Assembly: GCF_030247185.1 (NCBI RefSeq)
Contig: NC_080571.1
Coordinates: 27,951,198-28,015,197 of the forward strand
Length of the DNA: 64,000 bases
Source: Malaya genurostris
Lineage: Eukaryota > Arthropoda > Insecta > Diptera > Culicidae
Direction of reading: 5' to 3'
Part shown: piece by piece, positions 44,806 through 57,319 of the stretch
How positions within the stretch are numbered: position 1 is the stretch's first letter
Layout: every line of letters starts with the position of its first letter
Program-made: the position numbers and the translations under genes
The notes under the pieces: model-generated
Told to the model about the DNA's origin: nothing
Databases searched by the model: none
The model's input: only the letters and a program-made list of their open reading frames with translations

Positions 44806-46213
44806 CCCAAGTAGCAATCCGCAACTAGTTCTGATACGACAAAGTCCAAACTATGTTGCAACAAGAGCACGAATATGTGTTTTATGTTATACTGGTTAAA
44901 ATATGGTGATAGCAATGTTTCATCATAACATAACTAGTTACGAAATAGTTATTTAGGTTTCCAATCATAACATCTTTGTGTCATATTGAATTAAGTATAA
45001 TTTATAAGCTATCGTTACTTAATCCAAACATATTTTTAATAACAACAATGCTTCTAGCCACTAGTTGAAAATAAGTGTATTTGACTTCAATAGTAGCAAC
45101 CCGTAACTAGTTTTGATACCACTTAACCCAACTGTGGTGCAACAAGAGCACGAACATGTTTTTTTTTATGTTATACTGGTTAAAACAAGGTGACAGCAGT
45201 GTTTCCTTATAACGTAAACATTGAACTAACTATCATTTGTAAGTTATCGTTACTTGATTCTAACAAATCTTCAATCACAGCTATGTTTTTAGCTACTAGT
45301 TGAAAAAAGCTTCATTTTCCGTTGCGAAACCATTATAAATACGTTAACGTATATGTGAATCGTTACTGTGAATTGATATAGCAATAACTTAGATATTATG
45401 AGATTATAACATATAATTTCTTCGTTGATTCAAATAGTTATCGGTAGGTTTTCCCAACGTTATGATAACTAAAATCCAAACAAAACAACCTTTGTTGGCT
45501 TGAGTATGGCGAACACAATATGGAGTCTCAAGAAGTGTATGAAACGTAAATAAAACCAGGATATTACTTTTTTCAAAACTACTTTTTGCCGAAAATAGTG
45601 AAAGGCAGAATAGTAATTTTTGTTCTATGCACTGTCATAAACACGAAGAAAATAATATAGGGATTGAACATCGATTGTGATAATATTATAGTTCTCATGA
45701 TATATGAATTTAAAATAATGAGAAATCACTCTACTTGGAATAATTTTGAGCATTCTGAACATAGGGTTACTTTGTTGTTTATTTTTTATATCTTTATAAA
45801 CAGATTTTGATTGAAGGCGCATAAAAAACAGTTAAGTAAAATTGAATTCCGCTCGACAGTTTTTGGATCGTTGTGAAATTTGTACCTTGTATCAAGTTTG
45901 TGACTTAAAGTACTCTTCTGCTTTTTTATTGATGATAGAAAAGTATTCTGGATTCATTCAATGTTTATAATGTCGATGGTGACTAAGTTTCAACTAGTTT
46001 ACTTGGAAACAAGTTATTTTCAAGTTATGAAAAGATAAGTAATTCCAGTATGGCATTACAACGTAACGACAACATATTTTTAGCCGACTTTACAACTAGT
46101 AGAAACTGCGCTTTTTGAGTCATGCAAGTGGTTAGATGTTAGTAACAATCACTCAAATATCTGGTTGCAAACTAGTCACAAACAAGCTAGCGTAACAAAA
46201 ATTGTTACTTGGG
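44806..46213. mobile_element. CCCAAGTA-ended element with internal tandem duplication
   Basis: It starts CCCAAGTAGCAATCCGCAAC and ends AAATTGTTACTTGGG, imperfect inverted termini of the same type as at 5083-6183. Both sides are flanked by AA rather than TA. A ~280-base internal unit is repeated: GCAACAAGAGCACGAATATG near 44862 and GCAACAAGAGCACGAACATG near 45141, each followed by TTATGTTATACTGGTTAAAA. No transposase is encoded. Confidence 0.75.
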
Positions 46214-46599
46214 AAGCCTTCAAAGCCGAGATATTTGATGAACAAGTAGAGGTATGCATTTCCGAGCGTTCCAATTTCCAGCAGTTCTTCAGTCAGAAAA
46301 AAATCTAACCCCTCTAACTTTGTTAATTTTGTTTCTACCGCTGGAAACGCTCAGCCGAGTCAGTTTTGTTAATCAAATATCACCAGAGGCAAAAGATCTT
46401 GCGAGCAGATAGCAAACAGTTTCGTGAAGAGTAGTTCGAATGAACATTCAAAACTGTCGTTCAATCTCTTGTTACTTTGGACGTCGGTTGGTCCAACTCG
46501 CTATTGGAAACAGTTAGCTTCTTTGGAAGCTTAGAACCAAACAATAAGGAAACCAATCTAAACCATACTCACTTTTTTCGAAGATATTTCCCATTGTTA
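46214..46599. other. Unassigned sequence
   Basis: No coding region or repeat end recognised. Confidence 0.35.
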
Positions 46600-48230
46600 G
46601 CCTAACCGCTACTCGACTAGTTTCTGATTACATACATCAGGACGATACAATTGACAACCGAAACGAAAGAAAAAAATCCGAAACGGCCAAACAACAACAG
46701 CAAAGGGCGCCATGTAGTTTAAAAACCTAGTCGTTAGATTTCGGCCAGCACCAGCCGAGTCGAATTTTGCTTTGTACCGCGCCTTCCCGGAGATTCCGCG
46801 GAGACGCGCGGGCACACGCATGGGAGAGATGTCAATTAAGACGAAACCATCGCCGTTGGGCAGACACTTGGCCGATCAGGTCAAATCTCAGTCAGGTTGG
46901 GGCAGGATGGAAAAAAAAGTGTGAAATCATCTTTTGGGACCCGAACCGAGGGCAGACCTGCAATTACCGTAAACAAATAGGTCTCTTTTTCGTTTTTTTT
47001 TCTTCTTTTGGTGGCCACAGGACCGGGTCGCCGTCGAAAAGATTCTTTTGTCCACCGATCAAGGCGGATCCGGGACTGTGGCCGTGGTTTCTGGGAAGGC
47101 CACATCGGGTCCAACCTCCACACGATTACAAACGGACCGTAGTGACTTCTTTCTTCTCTTTGGGCGTCATTTGCGGGGTCTTTTTGGCGGCGGCACACCA
47201 AGCATCCGTCCGTCTGTCCGTCCGTCAGTCAAACTTGGTGGCATCTTTCGCGGGTTCACGTGTGTGTGTGTGAAGATGACCGTGTCCAGGAGAAAATGTG
47301 ATTATGCGTCTATGAGTAACAAGTAATTACTTACTTCCAGCAAGTCAGGGCGTGCCAACAGACGACCTCCTCCCGATCGTGATGGCTCCATCAATATAAT
47401 ATCAGTCAATGTATTTGAGTGGCTGCCGTAAAAAGATGTGGCAAACGTGTGTCAATTAGAGATGAGCTGCACGACAATTACTGAGGCACTTCCCGGAGGC
47501 TGAGCTGAACCGAAATGTGATTGCACGACATTGGAAAGACTCATCACTTGTTTGTAGAAATTCCACCATAAGAAACTAAACATAAATTAAAACTACTTAT
47601 TTTCACGATTGTATTTCCTAAAACTCTTACATCATTTACAACAAACTCAGCTTTGATGGCAGCCTTGCCCTAACAAAAATTTCATATGTCAATGCTGACT
47701 AGATGACTGCAAAAAGGTACGAAATTGAACCGTCCGGAAACAAACGAAGAAAACCCCAAGTTTGCATAATAAGAAATCAATTAGACCGTATTTATTAACA
47801 CTTCATGCGTTCAACGTTTCAATTAGGCTATCATCAATCATTTCCCTCTAATTGGCCACAATTTTTTTTTTTTTGGATCGACTGAGCATCATTCGCGCAT
47901 CCCTTCGGGGCAAAACGGGGCGCGGCAGCAACGATCATTTGCCCGGGACAGGGACTCGGCTTCGTACGGGGTTCCTTCGTAAGGTTCCTCTCGAAGGAAG
48001 CTCGAAGGTTGAATCGATCATCGAAATCGATTGAGAGGGAACCGCCAGAGGTTCGATGCCGGACTGATACCGCAGACGGTACTTCGGAGCACGGAATAAA
48101 TTAAAAGTTTTTGTCGAAAAGTATAACATTGTCCCTTTTTCTCTCTCTCCAGATAATGGCCCGGGAGGCGGCAGTCCGTCTGATAAGCAGTGGCCTTGTC
48201 GATTGATGTTCACTCGATGGTGATAAATTT
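46600..48230. other. GC-richer island 4, apparently single-copy
   Basis: A GC-rich stretch with CCGTCCGTCTGTCCGTCCGT near 47210, no transposon ends and no convincing protein. Overlapping frames such as 46767-47273 have low-complexity translations on both strands. Candidate host regulatory or untranslated DNA. Confidence 0.5.
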
Positions 48231-48884
48231 GTTATTTGCTGTTGAGCCATCCTGTTATGCATAGTTAATGCATTATAAATAATTATAACAGTTGTATGAT
48301 AACGAGATCACTTCTCATGACGATCCAAAGATTTCATATTCGGTTATTTTATAGGAAATTTATATTGCTGAGAACACGAAGATAAAATCCGTGGAATCGC
48401 CATGCCTTTGAGCTGCAGTAGAGATGTAGAGTCTTGCTCAATTGATCGTTACGTCGGAGCGAAACGACAGATTACGTACGGCGATGCATGAATGATTCAC
48501 AAAATGATAGAATTGAGTTGCCCGATGACATGAAAATCAGTTGAGATAGTTTTAATATTTCTGTTCATGTAAAAAAATAAGTCTTACTGGTTAGAGGACC
48601 AACTAACTTTTGCAATTTAGGAAAATTATTCCAGTAAGAAATTGCTGAGTCATTAACATGAAAGTTGCTTGATGACAATCCATATAAATCGCGTCGATCT
48701 CATCAATAGATCCGAAGAATGAACTGTTGTGTTCCACACTGTGGTCGCACTAAGCATTTCTATCCAAACTTGAATTTTTCCGGTTTATAAAAGGTCCGGT
48801 AATACGTCAACAATGGATTCGATTTTGCGTTCAACATGAGATATATCGTGTTTTGTCATCGAAGCTCAATCCAATGTTTTCAAG
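48231..48884. other. Unassigned AT-rich sequence
   Basis: No feature supported. Confidence 0.35.
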
Positions 48885-50335
48885 CATTAATATACAATAA
48901 AAAAATGGAGAGAACTGGCATCACTGGAGAAGAAAAGACAGTGCTTCTGTGTTGCTCTAATAAAAAGTGTTTTTTTCAGTGATTTTGGAAAGTTCTAGTG
49001 AAATAAGTAGTTTAATTAGTGATGGTGAAGTCGTGCTGAATAAAGGTTTGGTTGAGGGTGCGACTGGCGTGATTGGAAGGATATATTTTACCACACAGAA
49101 ATGACTGCCGCCATACAAGGGAGTATTTTTTCTGATGATATATTTCTAAAGGGCTGCGGGATGTATCCCTAAAGGGCTGTCATGCCAGATCTCTCTCAAA
49201 CAGCGCTGCCAGTAATATCAATTTGTCTTTGTGCTATTTCCAGTAGTTTTTTTGTGGAATTATTTTTTATTTGTAGCTAATATTTTACACTTGTTATAGC
49301 TTAGATTATAACGACATTTATTCTGCCGTGTGTTGTCCAATCATGCATATTCCGGACAACAAGCACGTAGTCGTGATGGACGCAACCGTGTTGATACTCG
49401 AAGAGGAGGAGAACTAATGCGTTGTCGGATATGCCCCCATCACCTCATTTGGTATTTTCTAATCTTCTTTGTTACCCTCCGTTTTTTATTTTTAGCTTTG
49501 TTATTCTACGGTTTGCGTTTTTAGCGAAGGCTAAATTTTAAATTATTTTTTAGGCAAGCAAGAAGATAATTTTTCGGTAAAAGATGCAAAGTCTACCGAA
49601 ACAGTTAGAAAATTTAAAAAATCAAAAATTCATAAAACAAGTTCTACAGATTGAATCTTTCATATGAGTTGTAATTCAAATTGCGTTGAATATTTTAATC
49701 CTTCCTTTCATTCCTGAAACATTGGCCGATTCTTCAAATTCATCACAGGTAAAAAGTAGGAAGATGCATTTCTTTCTGGACAGGTCAGTTTTCAGGCTCT
49801 GTCCTAGGGATTCATAACCTAACATAAAGCACGTGAATTATGTTCGAACAATAGATGTATAAATGAGTGACTGCATACTCGACAGCCGGCTGTCCGGAGT
49901 TTTGTCAATTTCGGAGATTAACTGTTTCGTGCATTATATTGCCAGCACAAAGTAACACATAAAACGATAATACTTTAAAACATTCTTGGTAGCCGGCTAC
50001 CCAGAGCAATAAACACTTGATAACATTTACTAACAAAGTATCCTCTCCTGTGATGCATGTGGGAATGTAGAGGATTCCTCAGTTCTTAGTAGCAACATGC
50101 ATCGAACTAACAATCCTTTCCCTCCCAAGTAGATCTGCATTCGGACGTGGCCGGCGTCGGTATTGATCAGCATGCATGGTTCAATACAGTTTGCACAGTG
50201 TGAAACAATGTGTTATTCCCAAACATGTTGCTTCAAAAAATCATTTTGCAATCTCAATTGGTCCAGATCAATAACGGAGCAACACACGGGTGGTCTCTAA
50301 TGCTAATGCTAACATTAATATACAATAAAAAAATG
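48885..50335 (+). mobile_element. Probable non-LTR insertion with 23-bp direct repeats
   Basis: A perfect 23-base direct repeat (CATTAATATACAATAAAA then AAATG) lies at 48885-48907 and 50313-50335. The enclosed 1.4 kb ends in (TAATGC)2TAA just before the right copy, like the short simple tails of I-type LINEs. The last ~300 bases (TGATGCATGTGGGAATGTAG, CTGCATTCGGACGTGGCCGG) look like a LINE 3' untranslated region. No reverse transcriptase is recognised, so the copy is 5'-truncated or non-autonomous. A 64-codon frame at 49330 has no known domain. Confidence 0.65.
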
Positions 50336-50394
50336 CATTCACCATAACATTTCTCATGTTTGTTTCTAATCAAAAACCGAGTCTAAAAAGGCGG

Positions 50395-50489
50395 GTGGGT
50401 AATGTCAGAGACATAACTGGATGTCGTGAATACGAAAACAACTGACATGTTTCTTAACACTTCCGAATATCAATTAGTTGATCAATTAA
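50395..50489 (+). repeat. Dispersed repeat R, left half
   Basis: GTCAGAGACATAACTGGATG and ACTTCCGAAT match the copy at 9640-9782. The expected continuation (GAATTATGCAAGCATTCCCC) is found only after 54418, so the palindromic element between them is inserted in repeat R. Confidence 0.75.
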
Positions 50490-53400
50490 CACTCCAAATA
50501 CCAAGCCTCAAAAAAAGTTGGAACGGTAACTTTGAGCTATCATAGCTCAGCTGTTTTTCAACGAATCTCAATAAATTTTACACCCTCGAATTTTGTGAAG
50601 TTCGTAGATTGATTCCAAAACTTTGTAGCAGACGATTGGCAAAGGAAAACCAATGAAAATTTAGTTTTTCCCGTTCCAAGTTTTTTTCACGCGCCTAATA
50701 TGCCCTATCTGCTTTCTAATTTTCTTTCCTTTGGCATAAACGTCGCATAGAAAATATTGAATACTTCAAATTTACCGAGTCATAACTTTTTTGTTAGTCA
50801 ACCGATCTTCCAAATTTGTTCACCATTGGAAAAGTACGACTTCCACAAATAAAATGCACTGGAAAAAACTAAAAATAGGGTTGTCTACCCAAAGTTATAA
50901 TGAAAACTGTAGATAGATGACCTAAGAAAAGGTGAGACTTTTTACAATGATCGTAAATATCTCGAAATTCAAAGCGATGACCTATATATTTTTTTACATC
51001 ATTCTATTGCTAGTGATACCAGCTACAATTTTCGCTCAACTACCATTCCTACACAATCAAAAGAAAACATTAAACATTCGATGAATTTATAAATATATAT
51101 GAATTTTTCATTTTTTCACATGTTTGTATATAACTCAAAAATTAAAGCGATGACATGTACATTTTTTTGATTCAGAATATTGGAATCATTACCAGAAACA
51201 ATGTATTCATGATCAAAATTATATATCCGTTCAAAAAATCTCAAGAAATTTGGTACAAATAAAGAGAATTTCTATTATTGGGAAAATTTTGCCAAAAAAA
51301 AACAAATCAAAACTTTGAAATTTTATGACATATATTATTTTATTATTTTAGTTGGAAATTTATTATGAACAAAATTTACAAAAAAAAACTGAATTTTGGA
51401 TTTCTTAAAAATTTTGGTAAATATACCCAAAACTGTATAATAATAATAATGTTTTTGTATTGGACAAAAGATCTAAACAATTTTTATGCACAACCCAAAC
51501 GGAATTGTTAACTACTAAAGTTTTTTTGTTTTAGGTTTTCCGTAAAATCTCAAAAAATCGATAGAAGATGAGAAATTTCAAAATTTCTGATATATATTGC
51601 GTTCCAACGTTTCTGCAAATCAAAGTGAAAATATTGGAATCCGTTTTGATTTCATCTGTTTCAAAGAGACGTAGAATTTGTTTCTATTAATAAAATAAAT
51701 TTTGTGACAACACGAAAATTTTAAATTATTTCAATAGCTTTGTACAAAAAGAAATAGAACGTAAATTTATATGAATTCCATATACTAACCCATAGCCGAA
51801 GAAACCAACTACAATTTAAAAAAAAATTATTGCTTGATTGTTGTTTTACAAGCAATTAAGAACAAAAACATATATCTTAAATTTTCCGCTATCCTAAACG
51901 ACATCAATTATAATCGATAGAATATTAGAATTTAAATATCACAAACTTAGAATTATTTCGGAATGTATAGAATTCGAAAATTATTTGAATTTTCTATTAG
52001 TAAACAATTCAGAAAAAGTAGATTTCTGAATTTAGCACAAAAAATCATACGAAATTAAGTAAAACTTGTTTTTAACCACCTAGTTGTGTAATGATGCCTT
52101 TCTCATATCTCTCTTATTCTCATATAAAAATGTATTCTTCAAACAGTTTTGTTTGATTTTTGAAAAACATGAAAGCTAGTGCATGAACTAGTGTAACCTA
52201 CAAATTGAAATCTATTTGCAGCTTACAGTTATCTTCGTCTCGAAAACCAACCTCTTCGTTTGAATGCTTTTTACTGAATGAAACCCTGCACCTCTGTTAT
52301 CAGAACTAATTGGCTCAAGTGGCATGTTCTCCTAGTTATTTGGAGATTCGTGCCTTGCGTAACTTCTCATCAACTTCCTGATGGGAAGGGAAGGATAAAA
52401 GGATCAAGGAAGGGAATTGGGAAATGGGTGAGGTGGGAAAACAGTGGGAACTGCAGTTGCCAAAATGCACGGTTGATAGAACCTCCAACCACCGAGAGGC
52501 CTTAGAGATTTTACAAAAGTGACACCATTCTGCATTCCCCGAAGAATGCAGAACGATTTCTTCCCGAATATGCACTTGAATTAATTTGACACTTTAGAAG
52601 ACAAAAATACCTTATATAGCTAATAAATGACTGATACGAATATTTTTCAATGAAAAAAATCCAACGTATGAACATAATTTAAAAAAATTTTAAAAAATAT
52701 CTCCTCCGCCTTTTTTTATAAACATGCTCGAAAATATTTTTTGTCAAATACAAGAAACGGATTTTTTTCGTTTTCCTCAATGTTAGATATAGCAGTTTAA
52801 AAATAACCTGTTTTTGAACTAGTTTGGCTCATAACTTCGGTTCAGAAAACGCTACCTGAACACGCCAGTCATTAAAAAATTGGTTTTGACAAACTCTAAA
52901 AGATGTTCAAAGATACCTATACGAAAAGAGAAAAATATAAATGCTAGAGCAAAAAATCTGATTTTTTGAGGAACACCCTAAGTTTCTCTTTACAAATAGC
53001 TATAACACTAAAACCGTTGCATATACCACTATGGTGTCCTCAGCAAAGCTGCTCGATATAAGTTTATCTACAATTTAGCCGAAAAATGCAGTCCTCTATC
53101 TCAATACATCCGGAAAATAAGTCTTGGAACAACTTAATAATAAGAGCCACCCTAATACCATGTACATCGACATATGGCTTATCTTCACTGATCATTTGTT
53201 TTGAAGACAACATAGCTCTAAAGTATAAGGTTAAGCCAAAAATGTTTTTGTCCTCCTAAATTGTGGATCCGGACCACTGTGCAAGGCAATTTAACTCTTT
53301 TATCTATTTTTTGAGATTCTACGGCAAACCTACAACAAAATCAGAATTAAATAGTTATCAAATGCGTTTGGGTTGTGCAAAAAAATTGTTTAGATCGTTG

Positions 53401-54417
53401 GTCCAATACAAAAATATTTTAAGAGTTTTAGATTATTTACTAAAAATTTTTAAATTTTCGGTGAAATCCAAGTTTCAGTTTTTTTTTGTAAATTTTGTTT
53501 ATAATAAATTTCCAACTAAAATAATAAAAAAATATATGTCATAAAATTTAAAAGTTTTGATTTCATGTTGTTTTCTTTTGATTGTGTAGAAATTGATTGA
53601 TTTGATTGTGTAGAAATGGTAGGGTAACAGAGGTATTTTGGCCACTTCATATATTTTGGCCCACCTAACAAATTTTATGGATTTAGTCGATGTTAAGTAA
53701 CCCATGTTGCATCAATTTGAAGCTAATCACATTAAATTATCTAATGCCGAAGGGTTTTACAAAGATATTACAACATTTTGTGGATATTTTTACAAAGTGG
53801 GCCAAAATAAAATCAATCCTAAAGTGGGCCAAAATACCTCTGTTACCCTAGTTGAGCGAAAATTGTAGCTGGTATCACTAGCAATAGAATGATGTAAAAA
53901 AATATATAGGTCATCGCTTTGAATTTCGAGATATTTACGATCATTGTAAAAAGTCTCACCTTTTCTTAGGTCATCTATCTACAGTTTTCATTATAACTTT
54001 GGGTAGACAACCCTATTTTTCGGTTTTTTCAGTGCATATTATTTCTGGAAGTATTACCTTTCCAATGGTGAACATATTTTGAAGATCGGTTGACTAACAA
54101 CAAAGTTATGACTCGGTAAATTTGAAGTTCTCAATATCCGATTCGCGATGCAGGTGCCGCCTGAATGCAGATAGGGCACGTTTTGAGCTCGAAAAAAAAC
54201 TTGGAACGGGAAAAATCTGATTTTCATTAGTTTTTCCTAAAAGATTGCCAATAATGATATACTTAAAATAATCTACAAACTTCACAAAATTCGAGGGTGA
54301 AAAATTTATCGAAATTGGTCAAGTAACAACTGAGCTATGATAGCTCAAAGTTACCGTTCCAACTTTTTTTCAGGCTTGGTGCTTCGCGTAACTTATTTAG
54401 GCTTGGTATTAGGAGTG
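50490..54417. mobile_element. Second giant foldback element (3.9 kb)
   Basis: Arms run from 50490 to about 51570 and from about 53290 to 54417, meeting as inverted copies with a loop of ~1.7 kb. Shared landmarks include GTTGGAACGGTAACTTTGAG, GAGCTATCATAGCTCA, ACCTATATATTTTTTTACAT and GGTTGTGCA/TGCACAACC. The right arm has a ~37-base duplication next to its end and a 227-base MITE. The left arm has ~225 extra bases at about 51075-51300. Arms are more diverged than those of the 13-17 kb palindrome. It is AT-rich and encodes no recognisable protein. CACTCC/GGAGTG are the outer bases; no clear target duplication was found. Confidence 0.82.
53622..53848. mobile_element. TA-inserted MITE with GGGTAACAGAGG ends
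   Basis: The 227-base element has terminal inverted repeats of about 22 bases, beginning GGGTAACAGAGGTATTTTGG, flanked by TA (53620-53621, 53849-53850). The uninterrupted left arm of the surrounding palindrome shows the empty site (CTCAACTACCATTCC). GGGCCAAAATA motifs recur inside. It is non-coding. Confidence 0.9.
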
Positions 54418-55481
54418 AAATGAATTATGCAAGCATTCCCCTTTTTCACATTTTTCGCAAAAACAAAAAAGGTTTCACTTGATCTTGATTACTGTGAATT
54501 TCACACAGCGAAAAGTGCACAAATCTAATAAAACTGTTCTAGATATGCACTGAACTGAGGATATTTACCATCGATTTGCGAGCAAGAAATCCTAATAGTT
54601 CTTTAGAAAACTTTTAGAGCCATTAAAATGGCTGATTTTGTGTGATGCTCTACAGCGTTGTCCCCTTTTCTTTGTTTTTTCACCAATGCAAACGACTAGC
54701 AGCTGTGACGTAATCGCTCGTGTCGGAAGCGAAACTAGCTTTGCAATCGACACACAATACATCTGCTCGCAGTGGCGATAGAATCCAAACTGATCCAATT
54801 TTTGTGAAGAGGCTTCTTTTTGCGTGATTTCGTTTGTAGTTTTTTCACTAATGGGCGGTCCTAACGGCTAAAAAAATAGCAGCATATAGATTTTAAATTT
54901 CGATTATTTAATATCGGATTTGCATTTCATTGGAAGATCAGGATGCTGTACGAGATTCACTCCTGCCTTTCAGAAGGACCAAATTGTGGAGCTCACTACG
55001 ATATTAAACACTGCTCGGAACATTTTTCTTGATCGATTTGTTGTACAGTAGCACATATTTTGTTCTCTTCCTTAGAACGCGTTCTGATTGGCTGGTGTTG
55101 ACATGGGTAAAATGAGACAGGTTTTTCAATGGTGTACTATTGAAATACTTCAATGCTTTTCATTTTCACGTTTAAGTTGAAAAATTTCGATTCTATTGGT
55201 AGTTAGATTATAGAAATCCCTTTACAGATCACTGAGCTATGAGCTTCAAAAATAAAGAGAAAGACAAACGCGCCTTATGAATTTTCCTCTTTGATACTCG
55301 TTTATACCAAACATTTCAGAAAAGTTTAACTTTGAGCTATTTGAGATTATGTCATACAAGTGAAAATTTTATCATAAAATTGTGATCATATTTCCGCTGG
55401 CATGTAGCAAAAATTATGTTGATTCGTTAGATACAACAAGAGATAGTCACGATCAAAAACTTATCACTCTCTCAGAGGGTA
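54418..55481. other. AT-rich sequence; first part completes repeat R
   Basis: The first ~40 bases continue repeat R. Nothing else is recognised; frames are short. Confidence 0.4.
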
Positions 55482-55531
55482 AATTTTGAAAAGACGCCCC
55501 ATAGTAAAGTAAGTCGTATTCACGACAAAAT
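55482..55531 (+). repeat. Short dispersed repeat (CCCCATAGTAAAGTAAGTCG), second copy
   Basis: Nearly identical to 10878-10926. Confidence 0.7.
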
Positions 55532-55589
55532 TAAAATTTAATAAATACTTTTTTCTAGCATAAAGCTATTAAAAAATCTGTAAATATGG

Positions 55590-57110
55590 CTACACTGTAG
55601 CCGATACGTTGGTATTTATTCCACAGGGCGAAAATGACGAGAAGGATGATTCGGAAGGAAGAATAAGAAACCAGTTGTCAGGTCTTGTCTAAGAGAAAAT
55701 CCAAAGACGAATGTAACAATGAGGGATTCTCTTTGTTTACTTTCTCTTTCGATCATTGCGAAATATTTCTGCTTTTTTCGGTAATTTCTCCAGAGCAGAT
55801 TAAAAGATGATAGCTTTAGTTATTATTATCGGTAAATACTTGGAGAGAAGGATTGCTAAGAGTGCCGTAATAATCAAAAGAGAAAGTAAACAACGAAAAT
55901 CTCTCATTGTTACATCGTTTTGAACATGTTATACAGATTTATAACAGGGAGCAACCGAAATAAGAAGAGAAGTATTTTCTGGAAAAAGAAATCAATTGTC
56001 TGGTCCCAAGGGGCAAATCACTCTAAACTTTGTCTGAACTCGAACAAGTTTTACCGGGAGTAGAAAAGTTTAGCAGGGATCTCGCTGGATTAGAATGGGA
56101 TTAGAGAAGATTAGCCGAGATCTGGAAAAGCATTATTTTGACATAAGAAGCTGTAAACGTGGGAGCAGAGATGCCAGATATTTTCATAGATTCATCAGTA
56201 TTGCTTTGTATAAAAAATCTGTATTTATCTGTATTCACTAATGAAAGGAAATTTCGGAAATAAAATGATGTTTAAAGATGTTATTCCATTAGATTATTGT
56301 TATAGAATGGCAGATGCAAGGAGCATTCCTTTATATCGTAAGTCCTTGCCGCACTGACAAGAACATTCAACGACGAAATTTAATTTTTTTTGTTATCAAC
56401 CACAATTATCCATATACTTTTCCATAAATCCATATACTTTTCTCCTTTGAAAATGATGACTTGGAATTCAAACATGGAATTCAAACGCCCAATACGCAAC
56501 GTCAAGTCAGGTCATACAACTTTTCAGTCTGACAATAAAGGTTCATGACGCCATGACTTCCTTGAACATCAGTTCAAATTGGTTTCAAATTATGATATAA
56601 ATGTTCATCATTAAACAGCTGCACGAAAAAATTTTCATTTTAATATGGGCAACCAAACACGCTCAGACGGAAAAGTTTCATTATTTCTTTCTTACTTTTT
56701 GTGGTATCTGTATAAATCTGTATTTAATTTGAGAAATCTGTATAAAATCTGTACTCTGTATTAAATCTGTATGCGCATGCAAAAATCTGTATAATACAGA
56801 TAAATCTGTATAAATGGCATCTCTGCGTGGGAGCTCGAATGACAGATACACTTCAAACAAGATTAGGCAAAACTAGGTTGGATTAGTTTTAAATTACCCA
56901 AACTTATCTAGACTTATTGGGATTAAATGAGATTAGAGAGAATTATTTTGGAATGACATGAGTTTATTAGTATTAGATTGTCTAGAGTTTAGAGTGATTT
57001 GCCCCTTGTCTGGTCCTGTCCTAGAGACAAACCTTCTCGTCATCTTCACCCTGTGGAATAAATACCAACTGCCTGTTTACGTATCGGCTACAATGTTGCC
57101 ATATTCACGG
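55590..57110. mobile_element. Foldback element with nested inverted repeats
   Basis: The outer arms 55590-55690 and 57005-57110 pair through GTATTTATTCCACAGGG/CCCTGTGGAATAAATACC. A further inner pair is GGGGCAAATCACTCTAAAC (56009) and GTTTAGAGTGATTTGCCCC (56983). A separate small hairpin pairs 55707-55755 with 55868-55917 (TGTAACAATGAG...CTCATTGTTACA). GATTAG/AGATTAG motifs fill parts of the arms. A hAT-like MITE sits in the centre. It is non-coding. Confidence 0.72.
56166..56825. mobile_element. hAT-like MITE with 8-bp duplication CGTGGGAG
   Basis: Ends are CAGAGATGCCA and TGGCATCTCTG, a perfect 11-base inverted pair. The flanks CGTGGGAG at 56158-56165 and 56826-56833 form a perfect 8-bp target duplication. 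Inside, AAATCTGTAT units recur near both ends, giving a subterminal repeat structure usual in hAT elements. No transposase is encoded. Confidence 0.92.
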
Positions 57111-57319
57111 AATTTAGTTATTATATTTCATTGTCTTACGCCATATTCTCATTCCTGCTTTGATGACAAAACACGAAATATCTCTTTCATTTTGAACGCA
57201 AAATCAAACCCATCATTGACGCATTACCGGATCTTTTGGAAAGCGGAAAAAAGTCAAGTTTGGATAGAAAAGCTTAGTCAAATTCCAAATGCAACTGAAC
57301 AATATTTCCATGCGAAAAA

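Noticed and set aside
46767..47326. Open frame of 168 codons and its neighbours in island 4
   Set aside because: The translation follows short tandem CCGTCCGT repeats and GC-rich sequence, with an equally long antisense frame.
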